DNA of 64,000 bases from Yersinia massiliensis CCUG 53443 (GCF_000312485.1 NZ_HE997643.1:1750381-1814380); one strand, 5' to 3'; positions 28,466 to 38,845 are shown, counted from the stretch's first letter. The notes: generated from the sequence alone by a model not told the origin. Made by a program: numbers and translations.

Positions 28466-29740
28466 TTACTCAACGACCGCCTCATCCTCTTCTGAACCAC
28501 GCTGATCGCCCGCCATGGTGGCCTCACGCAGTGTCCCACCAAAGAGCGCAATGAGGCTCCCCAGTGCCGCGGCTGCCACGCCAAATGTCAGGGCGCTGAG
28601 TGCTGGAGCCATCACTTTCGCTAATACCCCTAGCCCCAATGCCCCGAATGATTCACCCGCGACAAACTGGACATTCCACAGACTGTTCACCCGCCCCAAT
28701 AACGCATCCGGTGTATGAGTTTGTACCAATGTATATTGCAGCAAGCCGCTAATCGACCCCAGATAGCCGTACATCAACAAGCCCGGTAGCGCCAAATAGA
28801 CATTATGGGTTAAGCCGAGTGTCCCGATGGCTAAAAAAGCGGCAATCGAGCTGTACATCAGTACCACGCCAGGCCGTCGGACCTGACTGACCCATCCACT
28901 GGTAAACGCCCCGATGGTCGCTCCCAATGGCACGATTGAATACATCAAACCAATCTGCGAGGCGCCGACATGATAGGTATTTTCCGCCAGCGCCGGAAAC
29001 AAAATACGAATGGCGCCAATCATGCTGACCAACGTCCCCAGCAACACCACAGCCCCCACAATTTTGTGGCTAAAGACGAACGAAATCCCGGTGGCAAGCG
29101 CCCGCAGCGGGTGCTCATGCTGGCTTATCGCCGGTTTCATGGCAGGTAGTCGCAGCAGCGGTAATAAGGTGAGCATGGTCCCCACCGCAGCAATGCCGTA
29201 GTTCCAGCCTAACCCGCCGTACACAATGACCAAGCCCCCGATCGCGGGAGAGATGACCGAGCCAAAACGGACAGTGAGCATGCTTAACCCACCGGCAGCG
29301 GCCAAATTCTCGCGCCCAACCAATGACGGTGTTGCCGCCATCAATGCCGTCATCCCCAGCGCCCCGAAGAACCCATCCCACGCGGCTAAGACATACAGTA
29401 CCCATAAGGAGGGCGTCGCCGAGAATGCATTGAAACTTAAGCCAATAAAGCCTAAACCACAGGTAAAACGCGCAAATAAGATCAGTGTGCGCCGATCAAA
29501 TCTGTCTGCCAGTACGCCCCCCAGTAGCAGGCCGATAAACATCCCTGCCCCATCCAAGGTGACGGCCAATCCGACTTGTAAGGTTGATCCCGTCATCTGT
29601 TGAATCTGTACCGGTACCGCGACCGTGAGCATTCCCAGCCCTAATATCGAAATCAGGCGAGCAAAAAATACTGCGCGAAAGTTGGCGTTATTCTTTAACA
29701 AGCTGAAATCTAGAAGAATAGGCGATTTTGCCATGTTCAT
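28466..29740 (-). CDS. entS: EntS-type MFS siderophore exporter
   Basis: This 424-residue, 12-helix inner-membrane transporter of the major facilitator superfamily is similar to enterobactin exporter EntS. It shows LLKNNANFRAVFFARLISILGLGML at the start, the MFS motif GGVLADRFDRRTLIL after helix 2 and a second GAFTSGWVSQVRRPG in the second half. The C-terminal tail is acidic (GSEEDEAVVE). It is the last gene of the fes-mbtH-NRPS-entS run on the minus strand, 150 bases after the NRPS stop with a hairpin in between. It would pump the finished siderophore into the periplasm. Confidence 0.92.
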   Translation of the reverse strand: MNMAKSPILLDFSLLKNNANFRAVFFARLISILGLGMLTVAVPVQIQQMTGSTLQVGLAVTLDGAGMFIGLLLGGVLADRFDRRTLILFARFTCGLGFIGLSFNAFSATPSLWVLYVLAAWDGFFGALGMTALMAATPSLVGRENLAAAGGLSMLTVRFGSVISPAIGGLVIVYGGLGWNYGIAAVGTMLTLLPLLRLPAMKPAISQHEHPLRALATGISFVFSHKIVGAVVLLGTLVSMIGAIRILFPALAENTYHVGASQIGLMYSIVPLGATIGAFTSGWVSQVRRPGVVLMYSSIAAFLAIGTLGLTHNVYLALPGLLMYGYLGSISGLLQYTLVQTHTPDALLGRVNSLWNVQFVAGESFGALGLGVLAKVMAPALSALTFGVAAAALGSLIALFGGTLREATMAGDQRGSEEDEAVVE

Positions 29741-29805
29741 TTAATCCGTTAATGTGGGTCACCATGACCCACCATGTCTTAAGAGAGTAGATAGATTCGG
29801 TTGAA

Positions 29806-29845
29806 GTTGGCTCGCTGCGAGGGTTTGACCTCGCACCTAGCCAAC
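29806..29845. terminator. Hairpin between the NRPS gene and entS
   Basis: Two stacked perfect stems (GTTGGCT/AGCCAAC and GCGAGG/CCTCGC) are separated by a symmetrical 4-base internal loop. Without a T tract it is probably a processing or stability element inside the operon. Two 13-bp imperfect direct repeats (ATCAATCGTCAAC and ATCAGTCGTCAAC) lie just after it. Confidence 0.45.
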
Positions 29846-29890
29846 ATCAATCGTCAACATCAGTCGTCAACCATCAACCGCTTGCCACTA

Positions 29891-32800
29891 CTAGGATAAC
29901 GATCGAATCCCCTTAAACACGCGTTGCAAAATTGGCCCCAACACTTTTAAAGTCTCCGGTGACATCATCGTGATATGGGAACAATCTAGACTGTAAGTTT
30001 GCAATTGTTTCGCATAAGGTCGCCAAATTTCTTCTGGCGATTCACCGTCAGGCAAGGTCTGAGTGGCAACAAACAACGTGGTTTCACCCTCATAAATCGG
30101 CGTTTTAGCCCCTGATAGCAAACCAACCGCATCGTCGTAGTTGGCTTGAATCTGTGCAAACATCTCGCGTTTCTCTTCTTGCTCGTCACCTGCCGCCGCC
30201 ATAAATAATGCCCGCTCACGTTCGACTTCTTCGAGTGCCTCAGCCTCAATCGGTGCATTCCAATCCTGAGTTTCCGGTGGATAGGTATCCAACAACCCTA
30301 AGAAAGCGACTTCCTCACCCTGTGCTCGCAATTTTACCGCCATGGCCTGCGCCACGGTGCCGCCCAGTGAATAACCCATCAGATGATATGGCCCCTGTGG
30401 TTGAACCTGACGTAGCGTTGCCAGATGATGATCACAGAGGCTATCCATATCCTGACAGGTGGCGATTGCCCCATCAGGGCGAGGTGACTGGATCCCTAAC
30501 ACTGGCCAGTTGCCCGGCAAATAGCGGGGTAATAGGCTGAATTGCCAAGCAAAACCCGAGGCCGGATGGAGACAAAATAGCGGATGACCGTGGCCACTTC
30601 GCAAGGGTAATACTTCACTGAAGCCCGCTTTTCCGGCAGACATTTCTGATTGCGGCTGACTCAATGCCGCTGCCAATGTTGCCACTGTTGAGGCCACCAT
30701 CACTTGCCCAACCGCAACCGGTTGTTGCAGCTCACGACGTAAATCCGCCGCCAGTCTCATTGCCAGCAAAGAGTGCCCGCCTAAGGCAAAGAAATCATCG
30801 TCAGCATTGACCGACTCAACCCCCAGCAAGTTGGCAAATAACCCCGCGATCACACTTTCCAGACCGGCGTGTGGCGCACGTCCACCGTGACCTGCTTGAT
30901 TGATTGGAGCGGGTAACGCTTTGCGATCCAGTTTGCCATTGGCGCTCAGCGGAAATGCATTCAGACTGACGATAACTGCCGGCACCATATGCGCGGGCAA
31001 CTGTTCACTGAGTTGCTGGCGCAAGAGTTCCATGTCGCTATTTTCAGCCCCGTTAGTCGGCACGATATAACCCACTAATTGACGGCTATCGGCACCGGCC
31101 AAAGCCCCCTCGACACCGACTAATGTGCGAGCATGAACAACGGCTTGTTGAACCTGAGGCAGTGCCAGCAAAGCAGACTCTATCTCGCCCAATTCAATGC
31201 GCTGTCCACGGATCTTCAATTGAAAATCGCTGCGCCCCAGATACTCGACTGAGCCGTCCGGCAGCCAGCGGGCAATATCGCCAGTAAGATACATTCGCTG
31301 GCCATGATCGTAAGGATCAGCCACAAAACGGCTGGCCGTGAGATCAGGACGACCATAGTAGCCTTGCGCCAGTTGCACGCCACACAGATACAGATCGCCC
31401 GCAACACCAACGGGGACTTGACGCAGCATACTGTCGAGAATTCGCAGTTGGGTATTCCAGACCGGTTTACCAATGGGCACACTGTTGCCCACCACCTGCG
31501 CCAGTGCATCGCCATAGGCTGGCTGATAAGTCACATCAACCGCCGCCTCAGTCGGGCCATATAAGTTATGTAATGGCGCAGAGAAAATCGCCTGATAGAG
31601 AACCGAGAGCTCGCGTGACAATGCCTCACCACTACAGAATACTCGGCGCAAACTCTGGCAGGGCTTATCTTGCGCAGTCATGGCACTGACAAAAGCCGCC
31701 AGCATTGAGGGGACAAAGTGGGCGGTGGTCACCCCATAATCTTCAATCAGGGTGCGTAATGCATCGGGATCACGGTGCGCCTCCGGTGGTGCCATGACCA
31801 ATCTAGCCCCGGTTATCATCGGCCAGAAGAACTCCCACACCGAAACATCAAAACTGCACGGCGTTTTTTGTAATACCACATCATCACCGCCCAATGGGTA
31901 CTCATTTTGCATCCACAACAAGCGGTTAACGATGGCACCGTGCGAGATCACCACCCCTTTTGGTCGGCCAGTGGAGCCTGAGGTATAGATGAGATAAGCC
32001 GGACTCTCTGGCGCGATCACGACGTCGGGCAATGTCGCCGTCACCTGTAAATCCTGTTGATCGAGCAGCAATAAGGGGGCCTGACCAACAAAGCGCTCTG
32101 CCAATGCACTAACGGTAATAATTAACCGTGGCTTGGCATCACCTATCATATAAGCCAGACGGTCCGCAGGATAACCGGTATCTAGCGGTAAATAAGCAGC
32201 GCCAGCCGACAAAATAGCCATCAAAGCCAGACTGAGATTGACCGAGCGCGGCAGTGCCACAGCGACCCGATCTCCCGGTTGCACACCTTGTTGGCGTAAA
32301 ATAGCCGCCAGTGTGTTGACCCGTTGATTAACTTGTTGGTAAGTCAGCGTTTCATCGATATCCAGTAACGCGACCGCTTGCGGGGTGGATTGTGCCTGCT
32401 GGTTCATCAAGTCACATAACGTGAGTTTAGGTAGAGCGATGGCGGTGTCATTGACTGACGCTATCAGGGCCTTTTCGTCACGAGTCAGCAAATCCAGTGC
32501 GGATAAAGGCAGCTCTGGCTGCCAAACCAAGTGCTCGAGCAACATCACCAAACGCTGGGCTAACTGCTGCGGATCGGTGACGGCATCACGGTATTCCAGT
32601 TGCAGGTGCAGCCTCTCACCCGGTAGCACCAATAACGTCAGTGGATAATGGGTATAGCCGCGATTATTCAGTGCATCACAGCGTAGGCCATTGAATGATT
32701 GCTGATGTAATTGGTTGTTTTCTGGATAATTCTCGACCACCAATAAGGTATCAAATAAGGTGCTCGCGCCGGCCAGACGCTGGATCTCGCCCAAGCCAAG

Positions 32801-35800
32801 GCCATCATGCTCCAATAGCTGGATTTGCTGTTGCTGCAAGGCCGCCAGTTGCGTTAACAGTGGCAATTGAGGTTGCAGTTTTACCCGCACTGGGAGGGTA
32901 TTACTGAACAAGCCAACATGCTGCTCGATGCCTTCTATCTCACTAAAACGACCCGAAACCGGCGAGCCGAAGACCACATCATCACGGCCACTGAGTACCC
33001 CCAACAAGGTCGCCCAAACGCCTTGCAATAAGGTATTCAGCGTGATGCCTTCACGCCGCTGCAAGGCGGTCAATGCGTTTTCCAGTTTGCTGTCCAGCTC
33101 AATCACCCATTCGGATACTGGACCGGCGGCATTGGATTCGGGGTACAAAATTGTCGGCGTCGCCCCTTGCAGCGCTTGCTGCCAAACCGTGCGCTCTTGC
33201 CGTAAGTCCCGCGCTGTCATGCGGCGAATTAAATCACCATAGCTCACACTCAGCGGCGGCAGTTTTTCACTATTACCAGATTTCTCACTATTACCCGACT
33301 TTTCACTATTACCCGATTTTTCACTCTTGCCATACAGGTGCAGTAAGTCATGTAACAAGATGGCCGACGACCAGCCATCACCCACCAAATGATGCGCTAT
33401 GATCACTAAGGAATGGCGCTCGCTGCTGTAGCGGATCAACGTCGCCACCAGCAAAGGTTGCAGCGTCCCCGCCGTGTCGCGCATCAGATCGCGTGCCAGC
33501 CCTTCGCGCTCTAATCGCTTGGTTTCGGCCATTTGCTGATGCGGCGTCAGTGCACTGAGATCATGCTGCTGCCAAGGCCAGCGACGGGCATTGCCATGAA
33601 TTTGCGGCAGGATTTGCAAAGATTCAGGGTGTAGCTCACTGTCAAAAATAGCGCCCAATTGCGGATAGCGTTGTAGCAAGCTTTCCAGCGCATCACGTAA
33701 GCGTTCGATATCAAGCTCACCCTGAAGATCAAAACGGCTAATCGCATTGTAATTGTTGGCTTCTTGCCCTAGCTGAGCATGGAACAATAGCCCTTGTTGC
33801 AGCGGTAAAACCGGTAAAATATCCGCTATCGGACCATATTTTTCACTGGCGGCTTGCCACAGTTTTTCCGGTAAAATATGGGCTGTTGGCATCGCTAGCG
33901 CGGGCTCTGCCCCCTTCTCAATCAATGGCTGTAATGCTTGCGCCATTCGTGCCGGTGTACGCAAAGCAAAAATTTCACGCGGGGTTAAGCGGTAACCCGC
34001 GCGGCGCAAAGCACTCCCCAGCGCCATGGCTAAAATACTGTCGCCACCCAGTTGGAAGAAATCATCTTCTGCCCCGATGAAATCTAAACGCAGCAAGCTG
34101 GCAATCGCCGTGCACAGGAGCGTTTCCTGCGGGGTTTGCTGTTCAAGATGGGTTGACTGTTCAAGACGGGTGGACTGCTGCCGATGTTGTGGGGCGGGCA
34201 GTGCCTGACGATCTATTTTGCCATTCACGGTCAATGGCATTTCATCCAGCACCATCAGCAGCGCGGGCACCATATAATCCGGTAAAGTGACCGCCAGTTG
34301 ACGCATTAATCGTGCATTGAGATCTTCGCTGTCACGCAGTTGTGCATCAGGCACTGAGCAGTAACCAATCAGCCGGTGTGTCGCGCCGATGGCTTGTGCA
34401 ATCACCACGGCACTGCTGACTTCGGGTAAAGCCACCAGCGCATTTTCTACTTCGCCCAATTCGACGCGAAAACCACGCACTTTTATCTGATGGTCAATTC
34501 GGCCAACAAAATCTAACTGCCCCTGTGCTGTCCAGCGCATCAAATCGCCACTGCGGTACATCACTTCGCCGTGACGGAATGGGTTGGCGACAAAACGGGC
34601 GGCCGTTAAGTCAGGTCGATTCAAATAACCACGCGCCAATCCTAGGCCAGCAATATAGAGCTCCCCGACCGACCCCACCGGGACTTTTGCCAGTTGGCTA
34701 TCCAGCAAATAAACTTCGGTGTTAGCCACTGGGCGGCCCACCACCGGTTGTGACGACACCGCGGTATGTGCGCCAAGGGTATCGATGGTGTATTCCGAAG
34801 GGCCATAGAAGTTAACCACATTCAGCTCAGGATGCTGCTTCAGCAGATCCCATAACCGCGGGGTCGCCGCTTCTCCGCCAATCATAATGAAAGCAGGCCG
34901 ATGGCGACCAGGCTCCAATAAGCCGCTATCGATCATTTGAGTGAAGAAAGACGGCGTAATATCCATCGTGTCGATGGGTGTCTGATCCATCAACTGCACC
35001 AGCGCATAAGCATCACGGCGCATTTCCTCATCAAAAATCACCATCTCACAGCCCATCATCATCCAAAACAGAGGTTCCCAAGAGGAATCAAAGGAAAATG
35101 ATGCGGTGTGTCCAGCACGCATTCGACGCGTATTTTGTTGCTTGAAGGCCGCCATCGCCGGACCATACAGATAGGTACGATGCGCCAGCAACAAGTTCAC
35201 TAACCCGCCATGGGTGCTCATGACCCCTTTGGGCCGCCCAGTCGAGCCGGAGGTGTAAATCATGTAAGCCAAATGGTCGCCGTGCATTGGCTGCCGACGT
35301 TCAATATTGTTGATGGGTTGGATAGCATAAGCCGCACATTCACGCTGGAAGTGAGCGTCATCCAGACAGACTATCGGCATCTCACCCGTCGCATTCAACG
35401 GAGATAACACACTTTCTGTCGATTGGTGGGCCAACAGGATGCGCGGAGTGGCGTCTTCACACATTAACGCCAGCCGTTCCATCGGATAATCGAGATCCAG
35501 CGGCATATAGGCAGCACCACTGGATAACACCCCCAAAATCGCCACTAGCGAATCCACCGTTCGGGGAAGACCAATCGCAATCACATCTTCGGCCCCAATA
35601 CCTCGGGCAATTAACGCACGCCCCAATTGAGCGACACGAGCAGAAAGCTGATGATAACTGAGGCTTTGATCGCCACATCTCACCGCAATGGCATCCGGTT
35701 GTGCATTGACTTGTTGCTGGAAAATATCCAGCACTGAAACGACGCCGGCAGGCAGACTGAATTGTGGGCCTTTCGCCCAGCTATCAATGGATTGCAATTC

Positions 35801-37177
35801 TTGCGCGGGGGTCAGTATGAGGTTGCCAATCGGGATGGCGGCCTGAGTCGCCAGTTGTTGCAACAAATACGATATCCGTTCACCGTGCCCTCGGAGGCTG
35901 GCGTGATCATAACGCTCCGCATTCGCCAAGATTTCCAGCATTAGCTCGCCGTTTTCGAGATAGAGATCAATTTCTAAATCATCTACTGGGCCAGAGGCGA
36001 GCGTGTGAGTGACGCCCGTGATTTCCCCTAGATTCAGCGCAAAATCAAACAGTTTGAAATTCAGCACGGGGCCATAAAGTGCCCGTTGGGAACCGACCAT
36101 CCCCAGATCGCGCCGTAATTGATCCGCTTCATAGCGCTGATATTTCCGTACCCTTTTCAACTCGCCCGCCACCGCTCGAGCAACATCCAGCAGGTTCATT
36201 TCAGGTTGTAAATTCACCTGCAATGGCAGAACATTCACCACCGGCCCAGTGGCCGATAAAGCGGCCGATCCTAAGCGGCGCATAAACGGGCATCCTACCG
36301 ATAGACCCATTTCACCACTCATTCGGGCAAAATATGTCATCAGCAGTGCCATCGCCATATCGGCGGCAGTCAGACGTTGCTCTGCACCCTGTTGTGTCAA
36401 ACAGCTAAACAAGGCTGAGTCGATATCAATGCGCTGGCGCAACACGCGACTCGCAGCGTGTTCTGCCCTAACGGGCGAGTTTATGGCTGAAAGAGAAATC
36501 GCTGCGGATAAATCCGCGGTATGTTGCAGCCAGAATTGCTTATCACGTTGCTCGGTTTCAGAACCGGCATACGCTAAATATTCACTGACTACATCACTGA
36601 AAGGGGTAAAGGGCGATTCGCCAATGGGTTTATTCTGCTGGAGAGCAGTGTAAATATCAGCGATACGGCGGGTAATGGCGGTGAAACTAAAGCCATCGAT
36701 CACCAGATGATGATAACGCTGATACCAGAGCCAGACCGGTTTACCTTGTTCATCCGGTACACGAATCACCCAGTGGCGATAAAGGGGTTCGTCACCATCG
36801 GCCAGTAAATCCGCATCAATATCATCTTGCATTAATGCCAGTGCCGCCTGACGACCATCGGCACGAGAACTGAGATCGAGCCAAACCAGCTTGGGAATGT
36901 CAGTTGCTTTACACTGGAGAGGAATACGCTGCATCGGGCCATCAACGCCGTGGAAAAAGCGAGCATGCAAGGTATCAGCCTCAGATAACCCTTGGCTGAC
37001 GGCGCGGCTAAAGAGCATTCGGTCCAACGAACCGGCCAGTTCAATGTAATGAGCCACGGTATACAAGGTCTTTTGCTGGCTGAGCTGGTCGGCAAACCAA
37101 ATACCGGGTTGTGCAGCAACCAGTGGTAACTCGATAATAGCGGCATCTGCAAAAATGGGGGTTGAATCCTCTGACAC
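29891..37177 (-). CDS. Two-module EntF-like nonribosomal peptide synthetase (C-A-T-C-A-T-TE)
   Basis: This protein has about 2428 residues. Module 1: condensation domain with HHLVIDG near 156-162, adenylation domain with YTSGSTGRPKGV near 640, carrier LGGDSI near 1044. Module 2: condensation with HHLVGDG near 1264, adenylation near 1734, carrier LGGHSL near 2134. The thioesterase has GYSLGG near 2269. Read against GrsA by eye, the module 2 pocket is D-V-W-H-F-S-L-V-D, the EntF serine code. Module 1 is D-S-E-D-M-G-F-I-D, whose acidic E239, D278 and D331 suggest a basic side chain (Lys, Arg or Orn). No epimerisation domain is present. The likely product is a trimer of dihydroxybenzoyl-basic residue-serine. 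The GTG start at 37177 follows AAGGAA; the frame is open upstream. Hexapeptide repeats interrupt two linkers. It follows mbtH and precedes entS. Confidence 0.9.
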   Translation of the reverse strand: MSEDSTPIFADAAIIELPLVAAQPGIWFADQLSQQKTLYTVAHYIELAGSLDRMLFSRAVSQGLSEADTLHARFFHGVDGPMQRIPLQCKATDIPKLVWLDLSSRADGRQAALALMQDDIDADLLADGDEPLYRHWVIRVPDEQGKPVWLWYQRYHHLVIDGFSFTAITRRIADIYTALQQNKPIGESPFTPFSDVVSEYLAYAGSETEQRDKQFWLQHTADLSAAISLSAINSPVRAEHAASRVLRQRIDIDSALFSCLTQQGAEQRLTAADMAMALLMTYFARMSGEMGLSVGCPFMRRLGSAALSATGPVVNVLPLQVNLQPEMNLLDVARAVAGELKRVRKYQRYEADQLRRDLGMVGSQRALYGPVLNFKLFDFALNLGEITGVTHTLASGPVDDLEIDLYLENGELMLEILANAERYDHASLRGHGERISYLLQQLATQAAIPIGNLILTPAQELQSIDSWAKGPQFSLPAGVVSVLDIFQQQVNAQPDAIAVRCGDQSLSYHQLSARVAQLGRALIARGIGAEDVIAIGLPRTVDSLVAILGVLSSGAAYMPLDLDYPMERLALMCEDATPRILLAHQSTESVLSPLNATGEMPIVCLDDAHFQRECAAYAIQPINNIERRQPMHGDHLAYMIYTSGSTGRPKGVMSTHGGLVNLLLAHRTYLYGPAMAAFKQQNTRRMRAGHTASFSFDSSWEPLFWMMMGCEMVIFDEEMRRDAYALVQLMDQTPIDTMDITPSFFTQMIDSGLLEPGRHRPAFIMIGGEAATPRLWDLLKQHPELNVVNFYGPSEYTIDTLGAHTAVSSQPVVGRPVANTEVYLLDSQLAKVPVGSVGELYIAGLGLARGYLNRPDLTAARFVANPFRHGEVMYRSGDLMRWTAQGQLDFVGRIDHQIKVRGFRVELGEVENALVALPEVSSAVVIAQAIGATHRLIGYCSVPDAQLRDSEDLNARLMRQLAVTLPDYMVPALLMVLDEMPLTVNGKIDRQALPAPQHRQQSTRLEQSTHLEQQTPQETLLCTAIASLLRLDFIGAEDDFFQLGGDSILAMALGSALRRAGYRLTPREIFALRTPARMAQALQPLIEKGAEPALAMPTAHILPEKLWQAASEKYGPIADILPVLPLQQGLLFHAQLGQEANNYNAISRFDLQGELDIERLRDALESLLQRYPQLGAIFDSELHPESLQILPQIHGNARRWPWQQHDLSALTPHQQMAETKRLEREGLARDLMRDTAGTLQPLLVATLIRYSSERHSLVIIAHHLVGDGWSSAILLHDLLHLYGKSEKSGNSEKSGNSEKSGNSEKLPPLSVSYGDLIRRMTARDLRQERTVWQQALQGATPTILYPESNAAGPVSEWVIELDSKLENALTALQRREGITLNTLLQGVWATLLGVLSGRDDVVFGSPVSGRFSEIEGIEQHVGLFSNTLPVRVKLQPQLPLLTQLAALQQQQIQLLEHDGLGLGEIQRLAGASTLFDTLLVVENYPENNQLHQQSFNGLRCDALNNRGYTHYPLTLLVLPGERLHLQLEYRDAVTDPQQLAQRLVMLLEHLVWQPELPLSALDLLTRDEKALIASVNDTAIALPKLTLCDLMNQQAQSTPQAVALLDIDETLTYQQVNQRVNTLAAILRQQGVQPGDRVAVALPRSVNLSLALMAILSAGAAYLPLDTGYPADRLAYMIGDAKPRLIITVSALAERFVGQAPLLLLDQQDLQVTATLPDVVIAPESPAYLIYTSGSTGRPKGVVISHGAIVNRLLWMQNEYPLGGDDVVLQKTPCSFDVSVWEFFWPMITGARLVMAPPEAHRDPDALRTLIEDYGVTTAHFVPSMLAAFVSAMTAQDKPCQSLRRVFCSGEALSRELSVLYQAIFSAPLHNLYGPTEAAVDVTYQPAYGDALAQVVGNSVPIGKPVWNTQLRILDSMLRQVPVGVAGDLYLCGVQLAQGYYGRPDLTASRFVADPYDHGQRMYLTGDIARWLPDGSVEYLGRSDFQLKIRGQRIELGEIESALLALPQVQQAVVHARTLVGVEGALAGADSRQLVGYIVPTNGAENSDMELLRQQLSEQLPAHMVPAVIVSLNAFPLSANGKLDRKALPAPINQAGHGGRAPHAGLESVIAGLFANLLGVESVNADDDFFALGGHSLLAMRLAADLRRELQQPVAVGQVMVASTVATLAAALSQPQSEMSAGKAGFSEVLPLRSGHGHPLFCLHPASGFAWQFSLLPRYLPGNWPVLGIQSPRPDGAIATCQDMDSLCDHHLATLRQVQPQGPYHLMGYSLGGTVAQAMAVKLRAQGEEVAFLGLLDTYPPETQDWNAPIEAEALEEVERERALFMAAAGDEQEEKREMFAQIQANYDDAVGLLSGAKTPIYEGETTLFVATQTLPDGESPEEIWRPYAKQLQTYSLDCSHITMMSPETLKVLGPILQRVFKGIRSLS
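33264..33326 (-). repeat. 18-bp tandem repeat inside the NRPS (SEKSGN units)
   Basis: Three 18-bp units plus a partial fourth encode Ser-Glu-Lys-Ser-Gly-Asn repeats. They fall in a loop of the second condensation domain, about 28 residues after HHLVGDG, where related domains have only a few residues. Confidence 0.9.
34142..34177 (-). repeat. 18-bp duplication in the A1-T1 linker of the NRPS
   Basis: Two adjacent 18-bp units (TTCAAGATGGGTTGACTG and TTCAAGACGGGTGGACTG on the plus strand) encode QSTRLE/QSTHLE-type hexapeptides, followed by a related QQTPQE. They lie between the first adenylation and first carrier domains. Confidence 0.75.
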
Positions 37178-37266
37178 GATGGGTATTCCTTTTTTTGGCA
37201 ACAAACGACTTATCGCAACCGGTAGGGCCGCAATATTCCGATAATTCCTTTCGCCGATGACCTGCG

Positions 37267-37491
37267 TTATCGCAGGGCAGCCTCTGCGCGAATCAAGCTG
37301 GCCGGACGCATATCGGTCCAATTGGCCTCAAGATATTTCACACAGTCCGCCCTGCTTTGTGGGCCATAGACACTCGTCCACCCGGCTGGGATCGCCGTAA
37401 TTTGTGGCCACAAACTGTATTGCTGCTGTTCGTTGATCAGCACTAAGAAGGGTAATTCTTCGTTATCAAAGGGGGTTAACTTGCGCTTCAT
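37267..37491 (-). CDS. ybdZ: MbtH-family NRPS adenylation partner (YbdZ-like)
   Basis: This 74-residue protein shows the invariant MbtH pattern: LVLINEQQQYSLWP, then AGW, then CVKYLEANWTDMRPASL. MbtH proteins bind adenylation domains and are often essential for their folding and activity. Placement between fes and the NRPS gene matches the enterobactin locus order (fes-ybdZ-entF). The gap to the NRPS start is about 90 bases, probably within one transcript. Confidence 0.95.
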   Translation of the reverse strand: MKRKLTPFDNEELPFLVLINEQQQYSLWPQITAIPAGWTSVYGPQSRADCVKYLEANWTDMRPASLIRAEAALR

Positions 37492-37516
37492 GACTCATGC
37501 GATGACGTCCTTGTAT

Positions 37517-38845
37517 TTAGTGAGTGGAACCTAATAAACAGTGCAATCCATCAATCAATCCACCACGCCAACACAGTGCATCGTGACCACCGGAATAAAT
37601 ACGATAGTGCAACCGATGCCCAGCCTGACGCAGCGCCTCACTCATGGTTTCATTGACTTGATAAATCACATCTTCACGGCGGCCGGCCTCCATAAAAATA
37701 GCCAATGGATGACCCGCTCCCAAACCTTGGTATACCTGCTCTGTCAGCCACCCCTGATGTTCAGCCGTCCCCGCCGACAATGCGGTGAAATTATCGACGT
37801 CTGGCCACCAGAAAGAACCGGATTGGCTTAATACACAGCCAAAACGCGCAGGCCAATGTAATCCGGCATATAACGAAGCCAGACCACCATAGCTTTGCCC
37901 AGCAACAACCGTGCGAGAGGCTTTTTCAGTGAAGGGTTGCAACAAGGCAACTTGTGGCAGTAATTCTGTTTGCAGCGCGAGCCAAAATTCTTGATTGCAG
38001 GGCAATTCTGCCGAGCGATGGGGCTGATCAATGATATCAATCAACACATATACACTCGGGGGTAAGCGGCCAGCGGTCGTTTCTTTATCCAACACGCCAA
38101 ACACCGTCTGCCCCTGCGCCCAATACTGACCATCGAGCAAAATAGCCAACGGCCTTTCTGCTACCGCGTCCGCATCAAAACGGGCATTGCCAAGACTTTC
38201 ATCACCCACAGTGTGATAAATCCACACATTGCGGCTGTTACCTAATCGCGGGCTGTTCCAAGTGATGCGTTGTAGCCGTTTTGAGTCGGTAGGCAGCATT
38301 TTGCCCGTATCAACCTGTTGCCAAGCCGTCTGTGGCAATGCATCGGCGAGATGTACCGCAGAAAGCGGCATGCCACGATAACTGCAATGAGCCGCGGTGA
38401 GATTTAATGGATCGTTTTCTGCCAGATCCAACATTGATATCCACCAATCGCGCTGCGCCTGACGCCGCTCTGGTGCACTACCTTCGGGCAAATTTAAGCA
38501 TTGCGCTGCGGTAGCGGGAATAAAGCAATAACTGGCACGAAAATCAGATTCCACTTCCGCCTGCCAATACCAAACATCTGTTTGGCCCAAGCGCTGGAGA
38601 GTTTCAGGATTCGGGCTGTGGTGATCTGTCAGTCCATTGACGTCGATATAGACCCGACGGTAAACAGAGTCGTGCGCCTTTCCCTGTCGGTCGCGCCAAA
38701 GGAAAGTCAGTTTTACATTGCCAGCCGCGAGCGGCTCCACCAACGGTGTCCCCCACTGCGCGACCTGCTGCCACCATGAGTCACTACCGGCTAAAGGATC
38801 CGCTAGCAGACGCTGGCTCGCCGGATATTCATTTGTCGTGCCCAC
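37517..38845 (-). CDS. fes: Fes-type catecholate siderophore esterase
   Basis: This roughly 442-residue cytosolic esterase cleaves the serine-ester backbone of the imported ferric siderophore so that iron can be released. The N-terminal Fes domain includes VKLTFLWRDRQGKAHDSVYRRVYIDVNG. The alpha/beta-hydrolase core has the nucleophile Ser in VVAGQSYGGLASLY and the catalytic His in YSGGHDALCWRGGL. GTG at 38845 was chosen as start because AGAGGG lies six bases upstream; the TTG at 38851 abuts that sequence. It leads the fes-mbtH-NRPS-entS operon. An esterase is consistent with an oligoserine-ester siderophore. Confidence 0.92.
   Translation of the reverse strand: MGTTNEYPASQRLLADPLAGSDSWWQQVAQWGTPLVEPLAAGNVKLTFLWRDRQGKAHDSVYRRVYIDVNGLTDHHSPNPETLQRLGQTDVWYWQAEVESDFRASYCFIPATAAQCLNLPEGSAPERRQAQRDWWISMLDLAENDPLNLTAAHCSYRGMPLSAVHLADALPQTAWQQVDTGKMLPTDSKRLQRITWNSPRLGNSRNVWIYHTVGDESLGNARFDADAVAERPLAILLDGQYWAQGQTVFGVLDKETTAGRLPPSVYVLIDIIDQPHRSAELPCNQEFWLALQTELLPQVALLQPFTEKASRTVVAGQSYGGLASLYAGLHWPARFGCVLSQSGSFWWPDVDNFTALSAGTAEHQGWLTEQVYQGLGAGHPLAIFMEAGRREDVIYQVNETMSEALRQAGHRLHYRIYSGGHDALCWRGGLIDGLHCLLGSTH

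Noticed and set aside
29891-37177. Classical enterobactin synthetase EntF
   Set aside because: The protein has two complete modules instead of one; only the second module matches EntF, so plain enterobactin is unlikely.
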